Notes: generated by a model not told the origin, from the letters alone. A DNA stretch of 64,000 nt from Agromyces marinus (GCF_021442325.1 NZ_CP087879.1:1798001-1862000); one strand, 5' to 3'. Shown: positions 20,245-30,318, numbered from the stretch's first letter. Numbers and translations: made by a program.

Positions 20245-21249
20245 CTATGCCTGGCAGTTCGGGCACCAGTACAGCTTCCGGGCACCCATCTCCTCGAGGG
20301 CGATGTTCGTGCCGCACACGCGGCATGGAAGCCCCTCGCGCTTGTACACCCAGTGCCGATCGTCGCGGTTCGCCATGGCGGCCCGCCAGGCCTCGCCCGC
20401 GAGGCCGTCCATCGTCATCATCTGCCCGGTCTCGACACCGACGCGAAGCAGGCGCGCCCAGTCGTGCCACAGCTCCCGGACGGTCTCCTCGGGCACGAGC
20501 CGGCCCGGGGTGTGCGGGTTCAGGCGGGCACGGAAGAGCAGTTCCGCGCGGTACACGTTGCCGATGCCGGCGACCACGTTCTGGTCCATGAGCAGCAGCC
20601 CGATCGGCGTCGGCTTCCGTCGGACGACGCTCGTGAAGCGCTCCTCGGCATCGGGCCCGTCGTCGAGGAGCGGGTCGGGACCGAGCCGGCCGACCACCCG
20701 CTCGACCTGCGCCGGGTCGAGCACCTCGCACGCGGTCGGTCCGCGGAGGTCGGCGACGACCGTGTCGGTGAGCAGGCGCACCCGCACCTGCCCGATCGGC
20801 TCGGGCGGGAACGTCTCGAGCGCAGCGCCCTCCTTCTCGGACTCGGACATGCGCAGCCTCGTGCGCCGGGGCGCGCCGATCGACGCGACGGAGTTCTCGC
20901 CCGCGGCGTCGAACACGACCGCGTCGGGGTTCGGGCCGTCGAGGAACGTGCCCCGCTGGTTCGTCTGCCCCATGCGCCCGTTGGCCGATGCGATCGTCGC
21001 GTCGAGTCGGATGTCGCCCGCGAAGTCCCACGCGCCGTACATCCCCAGGTGCACGCGCAGCCACCGCCCGCCCTCGAAGCCGAGGAACATCTGCTTGCCG
21101 ACGGCACGGGCATCGACCATCCGCCTGCCGTCGAGGTCGGCCGCGCCCTCGGCGAACCGGCCCTGCGGGCTCGACGCCCGCACGAGGCGGCCGACGAAGT
21201 TGCGTTCGAACTGGCGCGTGATGCGGTGGACGGAGTGGCCCTCGGGCAC
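20245..21249 (-). CDS. Fpg/Nei family DNA glycosylase/AP lyase
   Basis: Base-excision repair enzyme removing oxidised bases. Pro2-Glu3 at the N-terminus (MPEGHSVHR) is the catalytic pair, and the PEGH form points to the Nei (endonuclease VIII) branch. 334 residues, longer than E. coli Nei (about 263). The helix-two-turn-helix QNVVAGIGNVYRAELLF (about 220-240) and a C-terminal C4 zinc finger CRVCG...CPNC are intact. The GTG start is 3 bases past the rpiB stop, indicating co-transcription with rpiB. Confidence 0.93.
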   Translation of the reverse strand: MPEGHSVHRITRQFERNFVGRLVRASSPQGRFAEGAADLDGRRMVDARAVGKQMFLGFEGGRWLRVHLGMYGAWDFAGDIRLDATIASANGRMGQTNQRGTFLDGPNPDAVVFDAAGENSVASIGAPRRTRLRMSESEKEGAALETFPPEPIGQVRVRLLTDTVVADLRGPTACEVLDPAQVERVVGRLGPDPLLDDGPDAEERFTSVVRRKPTPIGLLLMDQNVVAGIGNVYRAELLFRARLNPHTPGRLVPEETVRELWHDWARLLRVGVETGQMMTMDGLAGEAWRAAMANRDDRHWVYKREGLPCRVCGTNIALEEMGARKLYWCPNCQA

Positions 21250-21252
21250 CGG

Positions 21253-21780
21253 CTACTCCGCGGGCGAGCCGACGATGCGACCGGTCGAGGCGTCGACGTC
21301 GACGGCCTTGCCCGCGATGTCGCCCGTGGTCTCGTACTCGGCGAGCTGGCCGATGCGGCGGACGTGCCGCTCGTCGCCGGAGAACGGCTCGGCGATGAAC
21401 GCGTCGATGTAGCGGATCGCCTCTTCGACGGTGTGCTGGCGCGCGCCGATCGAGATGACGTTGGCGTCGTTGTGCTGCCGGGCGAGGATCGCGGTGTCCA
21501 TGCTCCACACGAGCGCGGCGCGGATGCCGGCGACCTTGTTCGCGGCGATCTGCTCGCCGTTGCCCGACCCGCCGAAGACGATGCCGAGCGTCTTCACGCC
21601 CGCGGCCCGGTCGCGCGCCACGGCGAGCGCGGCGTTGATGCAGAAGGCCGGGTAGTCGTCGAGGGCGTCGTACTCGACGGGACCGTGGTCGACGACCTCG
21701 TGCCCGCCGTTGGCGAGGTGCGCCTGGAGCGTGCGGCTGAACTCGAGGCCGGCGTGGTCGGTCGCGATGTGGATGCGCAT
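21253..21780 (-). CDS. rpiB: Ribose-5-phosphate isomerase B
   Basis: Interconverts ribose 5-phosphate and ribulose 5-phosphate. 175 residues; conserved MRIHIATDHAGLEFS start, DYPAFCINAA segment, and the phosphate-binding GGSGNGEQIAANK loop. The C-terminal tail is slightly longer than in E. coli RpiB, as in other actinobacteria. TAGACT ends 6 bases before the ATG with no ribosome site (leaderless pattern). First gene of rpiB-nei. Confidence 0.96.
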   Translation of the reverse strand: MRIHIATDHAGLEFSRTLQAHLANGGHEVVDHGPVEYDALDDYPAFCINAALAVARDRAAGVKTLGIVFGGSGNGEQIAANKVAGIRAALVWSMDTAILARQHNDANVISIGARQHTVEEAIRYIDAFIAEPFSGDERHVRRIGQLAEYETTGDIAGKAVDVDASTGRIVGSPAE

Positions 21781-21786
21781 GCGCCA

Positions 21787-21837
21787 AGTCTAGGGAGCCG
21801 CGCGACCCTGCCGGGCCGGGGTCGGCGCGACTAGGCT
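21787..21837. promoter_or_regulatory. Divergent promoter region of rpiB and pepN
   Basis: On the minus strand TAGACT (21792-21787) lies 6 bases before rpiB. On the plus strand TAGGCT (21832-21837) would give pepN a leader of about 57 bases ending in a GGAG site before the GTG at 21902. Inferred from sequence pattern. Confidence 0.5.
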
Positions 21838-21901
21838 GTTCGGGTTGCTCCGCGCCACGAACGCCGGGGCGACGCATCCGTTCGACGCAGATGGAGACCT
21901 A

Positions 21902-24454
21902 GTGACTGGAGAGAACCTCACCCGCATCGAGGCCGAGGAGCGCGCAGCGCTCGTCACGGTGCACGATTACGACGTCCGGCTGGATGTCACGACCGGCCCG
22001 GAGGTGTTCCGCTCCGAGACGACGGTCCGCTTCGCGGCGCGTGCGGGCGCGTCGACGTTCATCGACGCCATCACCGCAGCCGTGCACTCGGTGACGCTGA
22101 ACGGCGTGGAGCTCGATCCGGCCGTCGTGAGCGACGGCGTGCGGATCCAGCTGCCGGATCTCGCCGAGGAGAACGAGCTCACGGTCGTCGCCGACGGCCG
22201 CTACATGAACACGGGCGAGGGCCTGCATCGCTTCGTCGACCCCGTCGACGACGAGGTGTACCTGTACACCCAGTTCGAGGTCCCGGATTCGCGCCGCATG
22301 TTCGCGGTGTTCGAGCAGCCCGACCTGAAGGCGGCGTTCCGGTTCACGGTCACGGCGCCCGCGCACTGGCAGGTGGTGTCGAACCAGCCGACGCCGGAGC
22401 CGGCCGATGCGGGCGAGGGCTCGATGACGTGGGCGTTCGAGCCGACGCCGCGCATCTCGAGCTACATCACGGCACTCATCGCCGGCCCGTACGACGTCGT
22501 GCGCGACGAGCTCACGAGCGCCGACGGCCGGGTCGTCCCGCTCGGCGTGTTCGCCCGGAAGAGCCTCGCGCAGCACCTCGACGCCGACTACATCTTCGAG
22601 AAGACCAAGCAGGGATTCGAGTACTTCGAGGCCCGGTTCGGCGTTCCGTACCCGTTCGAGAAGTACGACCAGCTGTTCGTCCCCGAGTACAACGCCGGTG
22701 CTATGGAGAACGCGGGCGCGGTCACCTTCACCGAGGTGTACGTGTTCCGGTCGAAGGTGACCGATGCGGTGCGCGAGCGCCGGGTGGTCACGATCCTCCA
22801 CGAGCTGGCGCACATGTGGTTCGGCGACCTCGTGACCATGAAGTGGTGGAACGACCTGTGGCTGAACGAGTCGTTCGCCGAGTGGGCGTCGACGATCGCC
22901 ACCGCCGAGGCCACCGAGTGGAAGAACGCATGGACGACGTTCAACTCGATGGAGAAGGCGTGGGCGTACCGCCAGGACCAGCTGCCCTCGACGCACCCGA
23001 TCGTGGCCGAGATCCGCGACCTGGAGGACGTCCTGGTCAACTTCGACGGCATCACCTATGCCAAGGGCGGGTCGGTCCTGAAGCAGTTGGCCGCGTGGGT
23101 GGGGGTCGACGCGTTCTTCGCGGGCGTCTCGGCGTACTTCCGCAAGCACGCGTGGGGCAACACGACGCTGGCCGACCTGCTGGTCGAGCTCGAGGCCGCG
23201 AGCGGCCGCGACCTGTCCGGCTGGGGCGGGCTCTGGCTCGAGACCGCGGGGGTGAACACGCTGCGCCCCGAGATCGAGACGGATGACGCGGGGCTGATCA
23301 CGTCGTTCGCGGTGCTGCAGTCCGCGAAGCCGGAGTACCCGACGCTGCGCCCGCACCGGCTCGCGATCGGGTTCTACAACCTGGTCGGCGGCAAGCTCGT
23401 GCGCGAGCACCGCGTCGAGCTCGACGTCGACGGCGAGCGCACCGAGGTCGCCGACCTGGTGGGGCTCGCGCGCCCCGACCTGGTGCTGCTCAACGACGAC
23501 GACCTCGCGTACGCGAAGATCCGGCTCGACCCGGCATCGCACGGCGTCGCCCTGGCGAACCTCTCGGAGATCGACGACTCGCTCGCGCGGGCCCTCGTCT
23601 GGAGCTCGGTGTGGGATGCCACTCGCGACGCGGAGACGCGCGCGACGGACTACCTCGCGCTCGTGCTCGGCAACATCGCGAGCGAGACCGAGTCGACGAC
23701 GCTGCGCATCGTGCTCGCGAACGCGATTCTCGCCGCGAGCGCCTACACCGAGCCGAGCCGTCGTGCCGACGCGCTGCGCCTGGTCGCCGACGGCTTCCGC
23801 GACCTCGCGTTCGAGGCGGCGGCCGGCAGCGATGCGCAGTTCCAGTTCGTGAAGGCGTTCGCCGCGATCGCCGAGCACGGCTCGCACCTGGACGACCTGC
23901 AGGGCCTCCTCGGCGGCACGGTCTCGCTCGAGGGGCTCGAGGTCGACACCGACCTCGGCTGGGAGCTGCTCATCGCGCTCGCGGCCGCCGGTCGCGCCGG
24001 CGACGCCGAGATCGATGCGCGTCTCGCGGAGGACGACACGGTCACGGGGCGCGAGGCCGCCGCGAAGGCGCGCGCCGCGATCCCGACGACGGAGGCCAAG
24101 CAGCGCGCGTGGGCGTCGATCGTCGAGTCGGATGCCGCGTCGAATTCGGTCGTGCGCGACACCGCCGCCGGGTTCCTCCGCGCGGTCGACCCGGCGCTGC
24201 TCGAGGCGTTCGTCGACCGGTACTTCGGCATGCTCGAGGGCATCTGGGAGGCGCGGAGCTACGCGATCGCCGAGAAGCTCGTCGACGGCCTCTACCCGTC
24301 GCCGCTCGCCAGCGCGAACCTCGCCGAGGCGAGCCGCACCTGGCTCGACACCCACCCCGAGGCTCCCGCGGCGCTGCGCCGCCTCGTCGTGGAGAACCTC
24401 GCGGGCGTCGACCGGGCGCTCGCGGCGCAGGCGCGCGACGCCGAGGCGGCGTGA
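21902..24454 (+). CDS. pepN: Aminopeptidase N (M1 zinc peptidase), first of two
   Basis: Removes N-terminal residues from peptides. 850 residues. Substrate-binding GAMEN box in NAGAMENAGAVTFTE, zinc site HELAHMWFGDLVTMKWWNDLWLNE (HExxH plus downstream Glu), and a large C-terminal ERAP1-like helical domain (about 500-850). The GTG at 21902 has a GGAG site 5 bases away and yields the usual short N-terminus ending LTRIEAEERAAL. Its TGA overlaps the ATG of the next paralogue (TGATG), so both are co-translated. Confidence 0.96.
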   Translation: MTGENLTRIEAEERAALVTVHDYDVRLDVTTGPEVFRSETTVRFAARAGASTFIDAITAAVHSVTLNGVELDPAVVSDGVRIQLPDLAEENELTVVADGRYMNTGEGLHRFVDPVDDEVYLYTQFEVPDSRRMFAVFEQPDLKAAFRFTVTAPAHWQVVSNQPTPEPADAGEGSMTWAFEPTPRISSYITALIAGPYDVVRDELTSADGRVVPLGVFARKSLAQHLDADYIFEKTKQGFEYFEARFGVPYPFEKYDQLFVPEYNAGAMENAGAVTFTEVYVFRSKVTDAVRERRVVTILHELAHMWFGDLVTMKWWNDLWLNESFAEWASTIATAEATEWKNAWTTFNSMEKAWAYRQDQLPSTHPIVAEIRDLEDVLVNFDGITYAKGGSVLKQLAAWVGVDAFFAGVSAYFRKHAWGNTTLADLLVELEAASGRDLSGWGGLWLETAGVNTLRPEIETDDAGLITSFAVLQSAKPEYPTLRPHRLAIGFYNLVGGKLVREHRVELDVDGERTEVADLVGLARPDLVLLNDDDLAYAKIRLDPASHGVALANLSEIDDSLARALVWSSVWDATRDAETRATDYLALVLGNIASETESTTLRIVLANAILAASAYTEPSRRADALRLVADGFRDLAFEAAAGSDAQFQFVKAFAAIAEHGSHLDDLQGLLGGTVSLEGLEVDTDLGWELLIALAAAGRAGDAEIDARLAEDDTVTGREAAAKARAAIPTTEAKQRAWASIVESDAASNSVVRDTAAGFLRAVDPALLEAFVDRYFGMLEGIWEARSYAIAEKLVDGLYPSPLASANLAEASRTWLDTHPEAPAALRRLVVENLAGVDRALAAQARDAEAA

Positions 24455-27027
24455 TGTCGGCTCGCCCCGACCTCACCCGGGCGGAGGCCGAGGAGCGCGC
24501 CGCGCTCCTCGGCGCCCCCGCGTACGAGGTCACGCTCGACCTCACGGGCGATGACGGCCGGTTCCGCTCGGACACGCTCGTGCACTTCACCGCACGGCCG
24601 GGCGCGTCGACGTTCATCGAGGCCACCACGGCCGAGCTGCACGAGATCGTGCTCAACGGCCGGGCGCTCGACGTGGCATCCGTCTCGGACGGCTGCCGCA
24701 TCCGGCTCGACGACCTGGCGGCCGAGAACGAGCTGCTCGTGGTCTCGACCAGGGAGTACACCAACACGGGCGAAGGGCTGCACCGCTTCGTCGACCCCGT
24801 CGACGAAGAGGCGTACCTGTACACCGAGTTCGCCGTCGCCGAGGCGAACCGCGTCTACGCGGTGTTCGACCAGCCCGACCTGAAGGCGTCCGTCAGGTTC
24901 ACGATCACGGCGCCCGCGCACTGGAACGTGCTGAGCAACGCGCCGTCGCCCGAGCCTCGGCCCGCGGCATCCGGTGCCGCGGTGTGGGCGTTCGAGACCG
25001 GGCCGGTCATCTCGAGCTACATCGTCGCGATCGTCGCCGGTCCGTACGCGGTGTGGCGTTCGTCGGCGGCGAGCCGCGACGGGCGCGAGATCCCGCTGGG
25101 GGTCTTCACGCGGGCCTCGCTCGCCCGTCACGCCGAGCCGGACGTGATGTTCGAGCTCGTGCGCGACGGCCTGGAGTTCTACGAGGACGCGTTCGGCGTG
25201 CCGTACCCGTACGGCAAGTACGACCAGATCTTCGTGCCCGAGTACAACTGGGGTGCGATGGAGAACGTCGGCGCGGTGACCTTCAACGAGGGCTACCTGT
25301 TCCGCTCGCGCGTGTCCGATGCACGTCGCGAGCAGCGCGCGATCGTCGTGCTGCACGAGCTCAGCCACATGTGGTTCGGCAACTCGGTCACGATGCGCTG
25401 GTGGAACGACCTGTGGCTCAACGAGTCGTTCGCGACGTGGGCGTCGACGCTCGCGACCTCGCGCGTGACCGAGTTCGCCGACGTGTGGGCGAGCTTCGCC
25501 TCCGACGAGAAGACGCACGCTGCCGAGCAGGACCAGCTCCCCTCGACGCATCCGATCGTCGCGGTGATCGATGACATCGCCGACGTCGAGGTCAACTTCG
25601 ACGCGATCACCTACGACAAGGGCGCTTCGGTGCTCAAGCAGCTGGTCGCCTGGGTGGGCCTCGAGGCGTTCCAGCGCGGCGTGGGCGCCTACCTCACCCG
25701 CAACTCGGGCGGCAACGCGACGCTCGCAGACCTGCTGGCCGAGCTCGAGGCCGCGAGCGGGCGCGAGCTCGCGGACTGGTCGGCGAAGTGGCTCGAGACC
25801 GCGGGCGTGAACACCCTCAGGCTCTCGATCCAGACGGATGCCGCTGCCGGCGGCGGTGCTCACGGCGCCGTCATCACGGCTGCGCGCATCGAGCAGACCG
25901 CGTCGGACTCGCACCCGACGCTGCGACCGCACCGGCTCGCGATCGGCTGCTACGACGACGTCGACGGCCGGCTCGAACGCGTCCGGCGCATCGAGCTCGA
26001 CATCGATGGAGCATCGACCGAGGTGCCCGAGCTCGTCGGCCTTCCGCGGCCCGCGCTGCTCCTCGTGAACGACGACGACCTCACGTACGCGAAGGTCCGA
26101 CTCGACGAGCAGAGCTTCGCCGTCGCGCGCGACCGCCTCTCGGAGATCGCCGACCCGGTTGCCCGCGCGGTGATCCTCGGGTCCGCGTGGGACGGCGTCC
26201 GCGATGCCGAGCTGCCCGCGGGCGACTTCGTGCGGCTCGTCGTCGCGAACGTCGGCCACGAGACGCAGTCCGCGGCGCGCGGGCTCGCGCTCGGCCGCCT
26301 CGAGCTCGCGGTGAACCGGTATCTCGCGGACGGGCATCGCGAGTCGCTCGCGGAAGAGGCAGCAGACGCGGTGTGGGCGCTCGCCGAGCTCGCCGAGGCC
26401 GGGTCCGACGCGCAGCTCCAGTCCGCCAAGGCGTTCACCCGGCTCGCGTGCGTGCCCGCGCACGCGGACGTGCTCGGGTCCCTCGCATCGGGGCAGACCC
26501 GCCTCGACGGGCTCGAGATCGACCTCGACCTCCGCTGGGAGATCACGATCGCGCGTGCCGCGCTCGGGGCCGCGGACGACGCCGAGATCGACGCGGCGCT
26601 CGCCGCGGACGACACCGCGAAGGGCCGACAGCTCGCGGAGACCGCGCGCGCCGCACGGCCGGACCAGGCGTCGAAGGACGCCGCGTGGCAGCGGGTGGCG
26701 AGCGATTCGTCGTTGTCGAACGACCTGGCCCGTGCGATCGCGGACGGCTGGCAGCGCACGACCGACCCGGCACTGCTCGCGGAACGGTCCGAGGACTACC
26801 TCGCGATGCTCGAGCGGGTCTGGGAGGAGCGCAGCTTCACGATGGCCTCGCTCATCGTCAAGCGGCTCTTCCCCGCGCCGGTCGTCGACGAAGTCCTCGC
26901 GGAGCGGGTCCGCACCTGGCTGGACGCGCACCCGGAGCCCGCGCCGCTGCACCGTCTCATCGCGGAGCAGTCGAGCGAGCTCGACCGCGCGCTCGCTGCG
27001 CGGGCGCGGGACTCGGCATCCCTCTAG
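24454..27027 (+). CDS. pepN: Aminopeptidase N (M1 zinc peptidase), second of two
   Basis: 857-residue paralogue of the upstream gene, similar along its whole length. It keeps the GAMEN box (WGAMENVGAVTFNE) and zinc site (HELSHMWFGNSVTMRWWNDLWLNE) and is therefore probably active. The start is one base inside the upstream stop (TGATG). Differences between the copies concentrate in the C-terminal ERAP-like domain, suggesting different peptide preferences. Tandem pepN copies usually reflect old duplication; divergence here is substantial at protein level. Confidence 0.95.
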   Translation: MSARPDLTRAEAEERAALLGAPAYEVTLDLTGDDGRFRSDTLVHFTARPGASTFIEATTAELHEIVLNGRALDVASVSDGCRIRLDDLAAENELLVVSTREYTNTGEGLHRFVDPVDEEAYLYTEFAVAEANRVYAVFDQPDLKASVRFTITAPAHWNVLSNAPSPEPRPAASGAAVWAFETGPVISSYIVAIVAGPYAVWRSSAASRDGREIPLGVFTRASLARHAEPDVMFELVRDGLEFYEDAFGVPYPYGKYDQIFVPEYNWGAMENVGAVTFNEGYLFRSRVSDARREQRAIVVLHELSHMWFGNSVTMRWWNDLWLNESFATWASTLATSRVTEFADVWASFASDEKTHAAEQDQLPSTHPIVAVIDDIADVEVNFDAITYDKGASVLKQLVAWVGLEAFQRGVGAYLTRNSGGNATLADLLAELEAASGRELADWSAKWLETAGVNTLRLSIQTDAAAGGGAHGAVITAARIEQTASDSHPTLRPHRLAIGCYDDVDGRLERVRRIELDIDGASTEVPELVGLPRPALLLVNDDDLTYAKVRLDEQSFAVARDRLSEIADPVARAVILGSAWDGVRDAELPAGDFVRLVVANVGHETQSAARGLALGRLELAVNRYLADGHRESLAEEAADAVWALAELAEAGSDAQLQSAKAFTRLACVPAHADVLGSLASGQTRLDGLEIDLDLRWEITIARAALGAADDAEIDAALAADDTAKGRQLAETARAARPDQASKDAAWQRVASDSSLSNDLARAIADGWQRTTDPALLAERSEDYLAMLERVWEERSFTMASLIVKRLFPAPVVDEVLAERVRTWLDAHPEPAPLHRLIAEQSSELDRALAARARDSASL

Positions 27028-27040
27028 GCTTCCGATCACC

Positions 27041-28168
27041 ATGCGCTTCCTCGAACCCGACCCCGAGCAGGTCGACGTGACCGAGCAGCTCGACGTGTTC
27101 TGGCAGACCTGGTACGGCCAGGTGCTGCAGGACGCCATCCGGATCGCGATCATCGTCGCGGTCGCGCTCGTGATCCGGTGGATCCTGCACCTGGTGATCC
27201 GACGGACCGTCAACCAGGTCGTCACGGGCGTCAAGCGCAAGCAGGACGTGACCGACACGCAGGCGTTGAACGCGGCGTCTCCGCTCGCGTCGGTGCGGAT
27301 CGTGCAGCGCACGCGAACCCTCGGGTCGGTGCTCACGAACATCGTCAACGTCACCGTCGGCGTGCTCGTGCTGATCCTCGTCGTCGGCACGCTCTGGCCG
27401 GACATCCTCGGCTCGTTCACGCTGCTGTCGGCAGCGATCGGCGCGGGACTGGGGTTCGGCGCCCAGAACATCGTGAAGGATTCCCTGAACGGCATGTTCA
27501 TGGTCGTGGAGGACCAGCTCGGGGTCGGTGACATCGTCGACCTCGGGCATGCGACCGGCATCGTCGAGGAGGTCCGAATCCGGGTGACCGTGATCCGCGA
27601 CGTCAACGGCACGCTCTGGTTCGTGCGCAACGGCGAGATCACGCGCATCGGGAACATGTCGCAGGGCTGGTCACGCGTCATCATCGACGTGTCGGTGCCG
27701 CACGACGCCGACATCATCGAGGTCGAGAAGCACGTCCTGGCGACCGCGAACGAGCTCGCCGGCACCGGCAAGTGGCGTTCTCGCATCCTCGACAAGCCCG
27801 AGGTGTGGGGACTCGAGTCGGTCACGGCCGACGCGATGATCACTCGCGTGGTCATGAAGGTCCGGACCTCGGCGAAGGACGACGTCGCGCACGAACTGCG
27901 GGTGAGGCTCAAGCGCACCCTCGACGACCTCGGCATCGCCGTCCCGGGCCTGGCGAGCGTCGTGCTGGCCGGGTTCGACGGCGTGACCCGCATCAAGGGC
28001 GCCAAGCCGCCAACGACCGAGCCGAACCCGGTCCTGGACCGCCCCGCGCAGAACAAGCGTCTGCTGCGCGCGATGCGTGCGGCGAAGACGGTGACCGGCA
28101 CGGGCAGCGTCCCGACCGTCGCCCCGCCGGATGCCTCCCCCACTGAGCCACCGAAGGACACCGAGTGA
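27041..28168 (+). CDS. MscS-family mechanosensitive channel
   Basis: 375 residues. Hydrophobic segments about 30-50 and 95-118, and the pore helix about 123-160 with the glycine/alanine pattern GAGLGFGAQNIVKDSLNG, followed by the MscS beta domain (VEDQLGVGDIVDL...GTLWFVRNGEI) and an alpha/beta vestibule. A charged, disordered C-terminal tail follows. Opens under membrane tension to release solutes. TAGGCT lies 10 bases before the ATG. The stop overlaps the haemoglobin gene by 4 bases. Confidence 0.9.
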   Translation: MRFLEPDPEQVDVTEQLDVFWQTWYGQVLQDAIRIAIIVAVALVIRWILHLVIRRTVNQVVTGVKRKQDVTDTQALNAASPLASVRIVQRTRTLGSVLTNIVNVTVGVLVLILVVGTLWPDILGSFTLLSAAIGAGLGFGAQNIVKDSLNGMFMVVEDQLGVGDIVDLGHATGIVEEVRIRVTVIRDVNGTLWFVRNGEITRIGNMSQGWSRVIIDVSVPHDADIIEVEKHVLATANELAGTGKWRSRILDKPEVWGLESVTADAMITRVVMKVRTSAKDDVAHELRVRLKRTLDDLGIAVPGLASVVLAGFDGVTRIKGAKPPTTEPNPVLDRPAQNKRLLRAMRAAKTVTGTGSVPTVAPPDASPTEPPKDTE

Positions 28169-28566
28169 GCCTGCAAGACAACCTGCCCTCGCCGAGCTTC
28201 TACGACCAGGTCGGCGGTCACGAGACCTTCCGCAAGCTCGTGCACGAGTTCTACCGGGGCGTCGCCGATGACCCCGTTCTGAAGCCCATGTACCCCGAAG
28301 CGGACCTCGGCCCGGCCGAGGAGCGCCTGCTGATGTTCCTCGAGCAGTATTGGGGCGGGCCGACCACGTACGGCGAGCAGCGCGGCCACCCCCGGCTCAG
28401 ACTCCGGCATCAGCCGTTCAAGGTCAATCCCGACGCGCGCGACCGGTGGCTCGCGCACATGCGCGCCGCAGTCGACACGCTCGAGCTTCCGCCGGTGCTC
28501 GAGACCACGCTGTGGGATTATCTCCACCGGGCCGCCTACGCGATGGTGAACACCTTCGAGGAGTGA
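28165..28566 (+). CDS. glbO: Group II truncated haemoglobin (TrHbO)
   Basis: 133 residues with the 2-on-2 globin pattern: SFYDQVGGHETFRKLVHEFYRGVADD (A/B helices with TyrB10), the YWGGPTTYGEQRGHPRLRLRH stretch holding the proximal His, and a conserved Trp in the G helix (LWDYLHRA). Binds O2 with high affinity; roles in respiration support or peroxide defence are proposed for the family. The GTG start overlaps the mscS stop by 4 bases (GTGA), so translation is coupled. Confidence 0.93.
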   Translation: MSLQDNLPSPSFYDQVGGHETFRKLVHEFYRGVADDPVLKPMYPEADLGPAEERLLMFLEQYWGGPTTYGEQRGHPRLRLRHQPFKVNPDARDRWLAHMRAAVDTLELPPVLETTLWDYLHRAAYAMVNTFEE

Positions 28567-28592
28567 GGCCGCCCCGAGACGAAGGAGTCCCC

Positions 28593-30266
28593 GTGGCCGA
28601 CCCGACGACCGCCCCCGCCCCAGCCGAGTTCGACGCCGTCATCGTCGGGGCCGGCCTGTCCGGTCTCGTGGCCGCCGCGGAACTCGTCGATGCCGGCAGG
28701 CGCGTCGCGATCCTCGACCAGGAGCCCGAGGCGAGCCTGGGCGGCCAGGCCGTCTGGTCGTTCGGGGGCCTGTTCCTGGTCGACTCGCCCGAGCAGCGCC
28801 GCCTGGGCGTGCGCGACTCGCTCGACCTGGCCAGGCAGGACTGGCTCGGCACGGCCGGGTTCGATCGCGACGACGACGAGTGGGGCCGCAGGTGGGCCGA
28901 GGCGTACCTCGAGTTCGCGGCCGGTGAGAAGCGTGCGTGGTTGCGCGGGAAGGGCCTGAGGTTCTTCCCCGTGGTCGGCTGGGCCGAACGCGGGCAGGGC
29001 CGGGCGATCGGCCACGGCAACTCCGTCCCGCGGTTCCACATCACGTGGGGCACCGGACCGGGCGTGCTCGAACCCTTCGTCGCGCGAGTCCGCGCGGGCG
29101 AGGCCGCGGGGCTGGTCTCGCTGCGGTTCAGGCACCGGGTCGACGAGCTCATCGTCGACGGCGGGGCGGTCGTCGGCGTGCGCGGTTCACGGCTCGCCGA
29201 GGACGAGGCAGTGCGGGGCGCCCCGTCCAATCGCGACGTGGTCGGCGATTTCGAGGTCCGGGCGCCGGCCGTGATCGTCGCGTCCGGCGGGATCGGCGGC
29301 AACCACGACCTCGTCCGCTCAGCCTGGCCGGAGCGGCTCGGCACGCCGCCCGCGCACATGCTCTCCGGCGTTCCGGCGCACGTGGACGGCCGCATGCTCG
29401 GCATCGCCGAGGCATCCGGTGCCCGGCTCGTCAACGGCGACCGCATGTGGCACTACACGGAGGGCATCGCGAACTGGGACCCGGTCTGGCCGGCGCACGG
29501 CATCCGCATCCTCCCCGGGCCGTCCTCCATGTGGTTCGACGCCGCCGGCCAGCGGCTTCCCGCGCCGCTCTTCCCGGGCTTCGACACGCTCGGCACGCTC
29601 GAGCACCTGATGCGCGCCGGCCACGACCACTCGTGGTTCGTCCTCACGCAGCGCATCATCGAGAAGGAGTTCGCGCTGTCGGGCAGCGAGCAGAACCCGG
29701 ACCTGACGAACAAGGACCTGAGGCTGCTCGCGGACCGCATCGGATCGGGCGCGCCCGGCCCCGTCGAGGCGTTCAAGCAGCACGGCGCCGACTTCGTCGT
29801 CGCCGACACCCTGCCGGAACTGCTCGACGGGATGCGCAGGCTCTCCCCCGACGGCATGCTCGACACGAGCGTCATCGAGCGCGAGATCGTGGCGCGCGAC
29901 CGGGAGGCCCTGCACGAGTTCTCCAAGGACCTGCAGCTGACCGCGGTCCGGGGCGCCAGGAACTACCGCGGCGACAAGCTCATCCGGGTCGCCGCCCCGC
30001 ACCGCCTGCTCGACCCGAAGGCGGGTCCGCTCATCGCGGTCAAGCTGCACATCCTCACCCGGAAGAGCCTCGGCGGCATCCAGACCGACCTCTCCTCGCG
30101 TGCGCTGGGGGCCGACGGCGCTCCCGTGCCCGGCCTGTTCGCGGTCGGCGAGGCGGCCGGGTTCGGCGGCGGCGGCGTGCACGGCTACCGGGCGCTCGAG
30201 GGGACCTTCCTCGGCGGGTGCCTGTTCACCGGCCGCACGGCCGGCCGAGCGGTCGCAGCCGGCTGA
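28593..30266 (+). CDS. FAD-binding dehydrogenase (3-ketosteroid dehydrogenase/fumarate reductase-like)
   Basis: 557 residues. Rossmann FAD motif VIVGAGLSGLVAAAEL (about 14-29) with acidic end of strand two (AILDQE), ATG-type motif near VIVASGGIGGNHDLV, and C-terminal FAD-contact GLFAVGEAAGFGGGGVHGYRALEGTFLGG. This is the Rv0785-like branch of FAD_binding_2 proteins; the substrate is unknown. The GTG at 28593 has a strong GAAGGAG site. Same strand as glbO with a 26-base gap, so possibly one operon. Confidence 0.9.
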   Translation: MADPTTAPAPAEFDAVIVGAGLSGLVAAAELVDAGRRVAILDQEPEASLGGQAVWSFGGLFLVDSPEQRRLGVRDSLDLARQDWLGTAGFDRDDDEWGRRWAEAYLEFAAGEKRAWLRGKGLRFFPVVGWAERGQGRAIGHGNSVPRFHITWGTGPGVLEPFVARVRAGEAAGLVSLRFRHRVDELIVDGGAVVGVRGSRLAEDEAVRGAPSNRDVVGDFEVRAPAVIVASGGIGGNHDLVRSAWPERLGTPPAHMLSGVPAHVDGRMLGIAEASGARLVNGDRMWHYTEGIANWDPVWPAHGIRILPGPSSMWFDAAGQRLPAPLFPGFDTLGTLEHLMRAGHDHSWFVLTQRIIEKEFALSGSEQNPDLTNKDLRLLADRIGSGAPGPVEAFKQHGADFVVADTLPELLDGMRRLSPDGMLDTSVIEREIVARDREALHEFSKDLQLTAVRGARNYRGDKLIRVAAPHRLLDPKAGPLIAVKLHILTRKSLGGIQTDLSSRALGADGAPVPGLFAVGEAAGFGGGGVHGYRALEGTFLGGCLFTGRTAGRAVAAG

Positions 30267-30318
30267 GCCGTGCTGCCGGGTGCGGCCGGCGCGGCCGCGT
30301 CGATGACGGATGCCGCGA

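Noticed and set aside
21845..21901. TTG start of pepN at 21845, 7 bases after TAGGCT
   Set aside because: It would add 19 residues not typical of the family; the GTG at 21902 has a good ribosome site and gives the normal N-terminus.
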